64,000 nucleotides of DNA from Lethocerus indicus (Eukaryota > Arthropoda > Insecta > Hemiptera > Belostomatidae). Position 1 is the stretch's first letter, and every line of letters starts with the position of its first letter. The position numbers were made by a program, and so were the translations under genes. The DNA is taken from positions 17,340,604-17,404,603 of the forward strand of contig JACDQD010000011.1 of assembly GCA_019843655.1 (NCBI GenBank), given 5' to 3'. Below, in pieces: positions 57,583 through 64,000 of the stretch. The notes under the pieces were generated by a model. That model had not been told where the DNA came from, did not search any database, and worked only from the letters and a program-made list of their open reading frames with translations.

Positions 57583-58566
57583 ATTCAAGCGTAGAAACCC
57601 AAATTTTTGCCCAATCGGCCAACGTAGTGGTTCTAGATTTTTTTTAAAAATTCAATCAACAGAGTATTAATTCGGTTTCTCCCTCCAGGGAGAATCTTCG
57701 CATTCAGGATTTTTCCCCCAGTGATGTTTCTCCCGCAGTCGGTAGACACTACTGCGAATATCCAATAATCGATTACGTTTTCTTTAATTTTTTTTTTAAA
57801 CTGACGAAATTCCAGAACCGGATCCAATTCGAGATAAACACTCATTGGGTGGGTCCCTCTCTACTGGGCGGTGAAATAAATTGTTCATTTTAAGCCGATC
57901 ATCGTTGCCGGCCTTTATTGTCGGCAATTATTGCCTCCCCCCACCGTCTATCGTTTCGAATTACGTTCTCCAATCTTTATTATTCCTCTTTTGGGACTCC
58001 CACTAATAAGTAGTGTTGGATAACGGTCTTTGTAGGGGCTGGAGGTTGGTGGGAGTTGGGGGCGTACAATCGGAGAAATGTACTTTAGGCAACGCCTAAT
58101 GAAGGGTTCACTCTCTGGACGTTCGTGGGTGGGGGTCGCGGGGTTGCGGCCGGGGCATACGGGGCCCTATGAGAGCTTCACGAAGAAGACCGACGAGGGC
58201 CGAAAAGGAACAGCGGGCAAAAGGGGCGGAAACCGGAGAAAATAAAAGGAAGAATTGGAGGCGATCACGTCCTCGTTCGCGTTCGACGATCTCCAGGAGA
58301 TTGGCCGGCCGACCGGGTCACGATTCTTTCGTTGCCCCCCCCCGGAGACGGTAGAAGGCCGATAGGCCACAATTACGGGGCTCTACGGCCCAACAAAATG
58401 TCGATTAATTGTACAAAATGTCATTTAATTCCGTCCAATATAGACGATGATAGAAGGAAACCTGATTCCGGGGCTATGAACGCTTCGGCTGGAATCGTTA
58501 CTCGTGCATTACGGCTCCTCCGGGTTTTTTTTTTACGTTCGTATAATACTGTTATATCTATGTCCT
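57583..58566. other. Unannotated spacer between inverted mariner blocks
   Basis: Unique, GC-rich in 58120-58350. ORFs on both strands near 58167-58370 have no domain (an Arg-rich frame on plus, Ser-rich on minus). No gene supported. Confidence 0.45.
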
Positions 58567-58950
58567 ATTAGGGGTACCCAAAAGTAATCGACATTTCGAA
58601 TTTTATTTTGCCAAAAAAAAGAAACTTTAATCATTAATCTACTCACGATATTCACGACAACTCTCCGGCCACTTTTCCGGCAAATTTTCCCCGATTCCCC
58701 CCCCCTCTTGAAAAACTCCTCAAGACCGAAATAATTACATCTTTCGAAATAATAACATGATTTCGGTAACATAATGCCGAACATTGTATGCCGAGAAACG
58801 CGGTTGGTTGGATGTTTCATAATTTTGTCCAATTACAATTTCAAATTTTCTTCTGTTATCGGACTTATCAAGAAAAAAAAATATTGGATCGGTTTGTTGC
58901 GAATTTCGTATATCCGTTCGGCGGTCTCCGCTCACCGTCTTCAGTAGTCG
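58567..58950 (-). mobile_element. Short mariner-derived element, copy 6, inverted partner of copy 5
   Basis: Starts TTAGGGGTACCCAAAAGTAA; shares with copy 5 the diverged far end and the next ~200 bp up to GGCGGTCTCCGCTCACCGTC, TTCAGTAGTC. Shared diverged sites show that copies 5 and 6 arose from one another rather than by independent insertion. Confidence 0.75.
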
Positions 58951-60129
58951 GCACATCCTCCCTGCAACACATATCCACTGCAAACTTTTAATATATTCGT
59001 AGGAGAATAGAGTTTTTGTAAATTTGAAAATTCGTGCACCAGCCAAGAGGCACTAATGCTATATATATATATGAGGTTTTCTGAAGAAGAGTGGACGCGT
59101 TCTTGAAGATCTGATGAAGACTTACCGGGGAAGAGTGGCGCTCGATGGTTCCAGTCTTGAAACCTCTTTCAGTTTACACTTTCCGATAATATTTTTGAAT
59201 ATTACTCCAGTGTTATTCGACAGAAATTTGAAAATAAAATCACGTACATTTCTCCGGAACATAGTAATTAATTATTATAGCCCCCCCCCCTTTGGACTCC
59301 TGAAGGGATCTTATCTTATACCCGTCGGTTTCAATTCATCCGTTTTCCAGTCGTATTCACTATTGTCGTTCTAGACTTAATTCTGGCCGTACAGAAACTA
59401 GTACTGGCGGTAAGGTACGCCGTATTCGCCGTAATGAGAGGCGTGGGTAATGGAACGGCGTTTAAAGAGGGACGGTAATTAGGGAGGGGTAATTATGCTG
59501 GGGGTTGGCGGTGGGCGCGGCCCGCCGTTGGGGAACAGTCCGGGATGAAAGGGGGAACGAAGGGGGGATAAGGTTCGGGGCCCGTTTATTACCGGATCAA
59601 ATCCAATTTCGAACGGATATCAGGCTTTAATTTACGAAAAAATTTCGACCGCCCCCTCCGCTTTCCGCTCGCTGGACCGGAGGAGGAGGCGGCGGGGGGG
59701 TGAAGGAGAATAATCTTCCAGGTTATAAATTGGCCGTCCCCGGACTATAATGAACGATAAAAAAAGAAAGAGGTAGATGTTTAAAGCGAGGAGGGATCAT
59801 AATGGACGGGGTTATTACATGATAGTGGGGGGGGAGTTTCAACTGGGCACGTACAACTCTTAATATGCAGGCGGAGCTTTTAATACTCGCACGGACGGGA
59901 TAAAACGAAAAGGAGGAGGAGGAGGAGGAGGAGGAGGATAGCAAAAACGGAAAATGGAAGGAGTTCAGAACCAATCGGGCCCCGGGGAGTACATCACGAA
60001 CGGGCAATCCAAGTCCCCCATCAGACACGATATATATACCTTTAGGCCATAAACTATACTTAAGGCCGGTTCGGAAAAAGGGACAAAAAAAAAAAACTGT
60101 ATTAAAACCTCTTATTTCGTGATAAGTCT
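58951..60129. other. Unannotated sequence, GC-rich toward the right
   Basis: Short (AT)n at 59060-59072, C10 run near 59281, G-rich 59440-59570, (GGA)n at 59911-59939, A12 run near 60088. No gene or transposon recognised. Confidence 0.5.
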
Positions 60130-60254
60130 ACATCACGTTGGTTTGGTATCGGCCAGTTTGGTGGGAACCAAAGTTAATTCAAAGGCCGACAGAGGGCGTG
60201 GCGGCCGCTCAGTCGCGCCGGCCATCTTGTTTCCGCTCTCCGCCGCCATCCAAA

Positions 60255-60503
60255 ATGTCGGCCGCCAAACAACAAGAAGAAGAACAAGAAGAAGAAGAAG
60301 AAGAAGAAGAACAAGGTTGTCATTTGGCGTTATTATCTTTTAAGGCTGGAAGTGGAAGTTCGTGCCATAACTCCCGCCCGCCAGTCACCCTAATGACACA
60401 CCTCCGAATTGAAAGGAATTGTAAAAGAAGAAGACCTTTTAATTTCAACTCTTTCCCCCCGCCTCCCGTACTCTTCAACGCCGGCGGAACGCACTGTATT
60501 TAG
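60255..60503 (+). CDS. Candidate acidic 82-residue ORF or first exon
   Basis: ATG in a good animal context (CCAAAATGTCG) starts MSAAKQQ followed by a Glu-rich run encoded by (GAA)n, then GCHLALLSFKAGSGSS and a basic patch (CKRRRPF). No domain recognised. A first coding exon could end at GAACAAG|GTTGTC near 60315, but the donor is weak. The longer frame opening at 60138 is less likely given the ATG context. May be chance. Confidence 0.2.
   Translation: MSAAKQQEEEQEEEEEEEEQGCHLALLSFKAGSGSSCHNSRPPVTLMTHLRIERNCKRRRPFNFNSFPPPPVLFNAGGTHCI
60268..60313. repeat. (GAA)n trinucleotide tract
   Basis: Interrupted (GAA/CAA)n run of about 15 triplets, encoding Glu/Gln in the candidate ORF. Confidence 0.9.
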
Positions 60504-60786
60504 TGTAATGGAATGAACTTTCGGTGGTTTCGGTTCGGTTCGGAGGAGAGGAGACATTTTTAAACACAACAATTCGTGCTGTACGAACAGCGCCCTTACG
60601 AGTATTGAATTCAATCTGGCACGAATTATTATTGTCCGATTCGAGCAGCGAATCCCGCACGACCGATGACGGCGGCGCGCATGCGCCTCGAGACGCGCCG
60701 CTCACAGGACCGACCGAATCTACAGCTTACGCCGGTTTGGACTTATCGTCTGGGTTATTGATCTTCAGTAGCGTAGGTTTGTGGCG

Positions 60787-61218
60787 GTTCCGTCTCCTCT
60801 CGCCGGTTTCGGCCGCTCGCCATCTTCAGTAGCGTCGTTGGTCACTGTCGGCACTTTGGATGTTTACACTGCACTGTCACTGTCACTTGTACTGTGGTGT
60901 TTGTCCTGTGTTTGTAACTTGTTATTGTGTTTTTGGTGTATTATGTTTATCTTCTTTGTGTTGAGGGGGAGGGGTTGGAACTCAACTCAAAGAAGACAAA
61001 CAAAACATCCCCCAAAAACACAATAACAAGACACGTATTTATACACACACACACAGGACAGACAACCACCACAGTACAAGTGACAGTGACAGTGACAGTG
61101 AGGATGACCCTAAAAAACATCCAAAGTGCCGACGGTGACCGACGACGCTACTGAAGGTGGCGAGCGGCCGAAACCGGTCTGGCGAAAGACCGAACCGGCG
61201 AGAGGAGACAGAAACTTA
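60787..61218. repeat. Foldback element with an enlarged loop
   Basis: Left arm TCTCCTCTCGCCGG and a motif lacking its 3' stem I (60802-60833); right arm with a motif at 61147 and CCGGCGAGAGGAGACAGAAA. The loop also contains GTGTTTGTCCTGTG, TTGTTATTGTGTTTTTGG and their complements, extending the palindrome, plus a (CA)n at 61045-61056 and (GTGACA)n near 61080. Confidence 0.85.
61147..61183 (+). ncRNA. Hammerhead-like motif with A9 changed
   Basis: GCTA / CTGAAGG / T / GGC-GAGCG-GCC / GAAA / CCGG / TC / TGGC. The last A of the conserved box is G, which would impair a true hammerhead. Stem I has a G.U pair. Confidence 0.35.
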
Positions 61219-61539
61219 TCGTTAAACTAATCGAGACATTTACTTATCCGATGTATTGATTCAAAGAAACTGATGAACAAAACTACTTACTGGGGAATAG
61301 AGAGGATAACTCCGAGACCGTTGAAGAAATTGGCGCACGAGAATTTTCAAATTATTTGCGATTCAGTTTAGTGGTGCATCTCATCCGAATTTTTTTTTGT
61401 TCAATCAAATATAAACGGTATCTCGAATGGAATTCGAGACTGGGTTCCTGGAATCCGCTATATCGGTACGGAAATTTGGGGTATAAAAGTAGGAACATTC
61501 ATTTTTTCGATCCTTTATCTTTGCCGATTTGGTCGAACG

Positions 61540-61600
61540 GCTACTGAAGACGGCGGCGATCGGCCGAAACCGGCCTAGAGACCGAAACGGCGAGATCGTC
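61540..61600 (+). repeat. Solo hammerhead-like motif, extended stem II
   Basis: GGCTACTGAAGACGGCGGCG, ATCGGCCGAAACCGGCCTAG. A 2-nt insertion in the stem II region and loss of the U before the cleavage position (CCGGCC). ACCGAAACGGCGAG follows, altered from ACCAAACCGGCGAG. Confidence 0.55.
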
Positions 61601-62455
61601 AAAACCGCGGTATACCAAATCTCCACAGTACAGTTGATACTGTAAATTGAAAAAGCGTTGTGTCCAGTGAATAATTCCAAGCGCTGTTAATTCGTCAAAA
61701 TCGAGTATCGAAGCGTCGGAAGTGTGTGTAATTGGGCTGTGATTGAGGCGTAAAGTGATCGGGTACAACGGTAGGTGAAGTGGTATCGGCCGGGTATAAA
61801 TACCGGTACCGGGGAGCTGGAAGGCTGGAAGGCTGGAAGGTGTAATGGCGGTCTGGAGAGGTTGCCGTAGGCCGGAGTGGGGCCGTAAAGACAATAATTC
61901 TATTTCATTATTGAATATGGCCGACTGGAAGAGAGTCGGGAGGCATCAAACGGTCCCACCTCACCGGCCTTATCAAACTGTGCAGTCTCGGATATTCTTC
62001 TATCGACGGTTTAGAATTTTTCACCGTCCGATATCACTTAAACCTAGAAATACACAAACAATCCAACAAGGTGTCAGTAATTTTTAACGCGTTTTCCAAC
62101 ACTAATTGGCAGAACGGGGATAAGAGTTATTGGGAGGAAAACATTCTTCGTGGAAAGAATGATCCGCGACGTACCACGAATTCGGATATTTAAAAATTAT
62201 TTCCGACAGTTAACAATGCGATACAACAGGGAAACTCGCAATAGATAATCGAAATATCGGTCCAAATTAGTCCGGTTAGTATCAGGTGTCAATTATTATT
62301 ATATCAGTTTTCCTGTCATCAACTCCCGGTTTATGTAATACATTGTATTATATTCAATAAATCTATCTATCCGCGCTCTATACCGTTTCGTTCTTAGCAG
62401 GCGTCGCCGAATATATATTGGACTAAATATAATTTTAATTTACGCCTAGTTGTTG
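61601..62455. other. Unannotated sequence
   Basis: GGAAGGCTGGAAGGCTGGAA is a short triplicate near 61819-61840. No gene recognised in frames at 61541-62087. Confidence 0.5.
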
Positions 62456-62633
62456 TCGGGTCGGCAACTAAATAATTGCGGATTCTTCTCATGTCGTGCA
62501 TTTTTCGGTAGGAAAGACTAATAGTTGTCGCGTAATAAACATTTCAGAAGATGTAAACGTGCGTAAAAATACGAATAACGCCGCCTCAATCTGGGCGACG
62601 AAACTCCCCGCAACGACTTAGTTGCCGACCCGA
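62456..62633. mobile_element. Mariner MITE with TCGGGTCGGCAACTAA ends
   Basis: TCGGGTCGGCAACTAAATAA at the left; CTTAGTTGCCGACCCGA at the right, giving 13 matched terminal bases followed by TATA. ATTGCGGATTCTTC after the left end matches mellifera-type mariner 5' sequence. About 178 bp, no ORF. Confidence 0.75.
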
Positions 62634-63394
62634 TATATGTAAGGATGTAGAACTTCTATTCCGTTCGGATTATAGCCAGTCTTCAGTAGCATTAAACCAG
62701 AGTATAACGGTTGCAGGGTAATCGGAAGCTAATTGGGCTACGTAAATATGGACTAAAATGTCTACAAATCTAACGGGCATATTACGCGAGGGAATATTCG
62801 ATGAACGAAACTGTTTTTTTTTGTTCGATATTTTTTTCCGTCCCCTTAAGAGGGTCGGAATGTCCCCACCGTAAACGCCGTCTAATCGGACTTAAAGTGC
62901 CGTCCCGGTGCCACCGGTTTAATGTAACCAAATTGCGGCGGTGGCGGGTCATCCGCCGCGGGTAGAAAAACAGAAAAACATAAAAACCCGGATTGTGTGC
63001 CACTGTGTCTCTTCACACACACCCCCGCCACCCCCGAGTGTCGTCCCTGACCTAGGACAAAGACCAAAGACGCGCCATCATTACCTCTCGCTCTCCCTGG
63101 GGTCTTCCACTTCTTCGGACGGTTCATTTGCATACCGAGCCCCATCAGCCTGGAATCCGGCCGTGGACCGTTCCCGCCTACCTTTTATCGCCTGCTGCCT
63201 TCCACATGTAAACCTCCATTCCATTTGTTTGACTCTGAAAATTAGAAAAAAAATTTTAATTTCAATACATTATACAATCCCTGAATTTCAGAAGAAAATA
63301 GCGCGCTCCTCCCATGTCCGCTACACTGATAAATTCAACCTGAATTAGCTAACAGACGGACAATGAAATTTGATTTTATGACGACTGCGTGTAT
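62634..63394. other. Unannotated sequence with one motif fragment
   Basis: AGTCTTCAGTAGC near 62679 is a possible family remnant. The 135-codon plus ORF (62941-63348) has no domain and is overlapped by open minus frames. No gene supported. Confidence 0.45.
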
Positions 63395-63560
63395 TTTGAG
63401 GTCGTGGTGAAGAATCTGATTGGGAACATAATGATGGAGCACTGAAGATGTTTCGAAGGACTTTCGATTTTATGCCATTTCGATGCCACGCATGTCCAGG
63501 CCGGTTTCAATAAAGCTTTGTAGATTGTCGATGCTTTGGCTACAGTAAGTTTTGATGTCT
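63395..63560 (+). repeat. Two-copy dispersed repeat, copy 2
   Basis: TTGAGGTCGTGGTGAAGAAT, GGGAACATAATGATGGAGCA, CGAAGGACTTTCG, GTCCAGGCCGGTTTCAATAA and GCTTTGTAGATTGTCGAT align with 53880-54080. Moderately diverged. Confidence 0.55.
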
Positions 63561-64000
63561 CAACACTCTCACAAATTTAGTCTTTAAATCTCATCTAATG
63601 AACTGATTTGAGCCCGGTCCGAATTATCGCCACTCGAAGAAATTGATCCGTTGCTGCTTTCAAGTTGCCCGATCTTAAGTTGCTCCCCAACCGATTTGAG
63701 TTGGCGCTATTAATTCCAAGTCAACTAGCGTTGGGCCATTTCGTGTCTCTTGTCGCTCTAAACCTAAACCTGATTGTAGCGCTCCAACCTACAAATTATA
63801 CAATTTTGTAAGGCCTTGGTGTAGAAGTGCGTTTCACCGCCCCCCCCCTCCCCACTAAAAATGGGAACGACGCCCCTGACTGTTTTTAAATTTATTTTTT
63901 AATCATTTCTCTTTTCTCTTATTTCAATGCCCCCGTACAGAGTCCACACCTTAGCTGGATATTCAATTTGTTTTCAGTTGATCCACCCATCATCAATTTG
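63561..64000. other. Unannotated sequence to window end
   Basis: C9 run near 63841; 'TTGCCCGATCTTAAGTTGC' and similar strings show no known repeat. Nothing further supported. Confidence 0.5.

Larger units (their letters stand above)
60130..60720 (+). promoter_or_regulatory. CpG-rich promoter-like region
   Basis: CpG-dense patch with GCCATCTTG (60221-60229, YY1/Pho-like) just upstream of CAAAATGTCG, and a perfect NRF1/ewg palindrome GCGCATGCGC at 60677-60686. Such combinations are typical of TATA-less animal promoters. No downstream exon chain can be shown in the window, and a foldback element begins at about 60787. Confidence 0.3.

Noticed and set aside
62941..63348. 135-codon plus-strand ORF
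   Set aside because: No domain, two overlapping minus frames, low-complexity Pro/Ser start.

Overview
This window looks like noncoding, repeat-rich nuclear DNA from a multicellular animal, most likely an arthropod and perhaps an insect. The evidence is the mix of decayed elements: a Jockey-type LINE with its YADD box, short mariner copies (some with the 'GGCAACTAA' end of mellifera-type mariners), piggyBac-like elements bounded by TTAA, tRNA-derived SINE-like pieces, long (AT)n, (GA)n and (GGA)n runs and large minisatellites. I see no operons, no ribosome binding sites and no complete conserved host protein gene. Nearly all ORFs over 60 codons are chance or repeat-driven. Species cannot be fixed from sequence alone.

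Layout. 1-7.4 kb: mostly unique AT-rich DNA with two mariner mini-copies (2974-3166, 4043-4254) and a TTAA-bounded piggyBac-like element (4884-5478). 7.4-8.2 kb: 3' end of a minus-strand Jockey LINE. 8.2-14.8 kb: unique sequence with one good hammerhead-like motif (11753). 14.8-27.2 kb: a 12.4-kb foldback. Its two arms of 4-5 kb each carry inverted tandem arrays of a ~415-bp unit, matching (AT)n tracts, three GC-rich exon-like islands with splice-like borders, and TATCGATA/TGACGTCA motifs that are tandemly amplified in the right arm only. 27.2-30.7 kb: unique. 30.7-38.2 kb: three minisatellites, two of which share the same 13-bp module, plus a cluster of hammerhead-like repeats. 38-64 kb: unique DNA with scattered foldback elements, mariner and piggyBac short copies, SINE-like pieces and a CpG-rich promoter-like patch near 60.2-60.7 kb.

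The most interesting signal is a dispersed family of imperfect palindromes (about 260-430 bp) whose arms both carry a 37-nt motif that can be folded as a hammerhead-ribozyme-like core: CTGAAGA, a GGC/GCC stem, GAAA, a self-complementary ACCGGT, a UC cleavage-site equivalent, and a closing GCTA/TAGC stem. About ten good copies and a dozen decayed ones occur, on both strands. One set (34.5-35.05 kb) lies in direct tandem repeats, the arrangement known for ribozyme-bearing retroelements. One extra unpaired base between the core and stem II, and retention of the AAGATGGCG part alone in many fragments (close to a YY1/Pho site), are reasons for caution.
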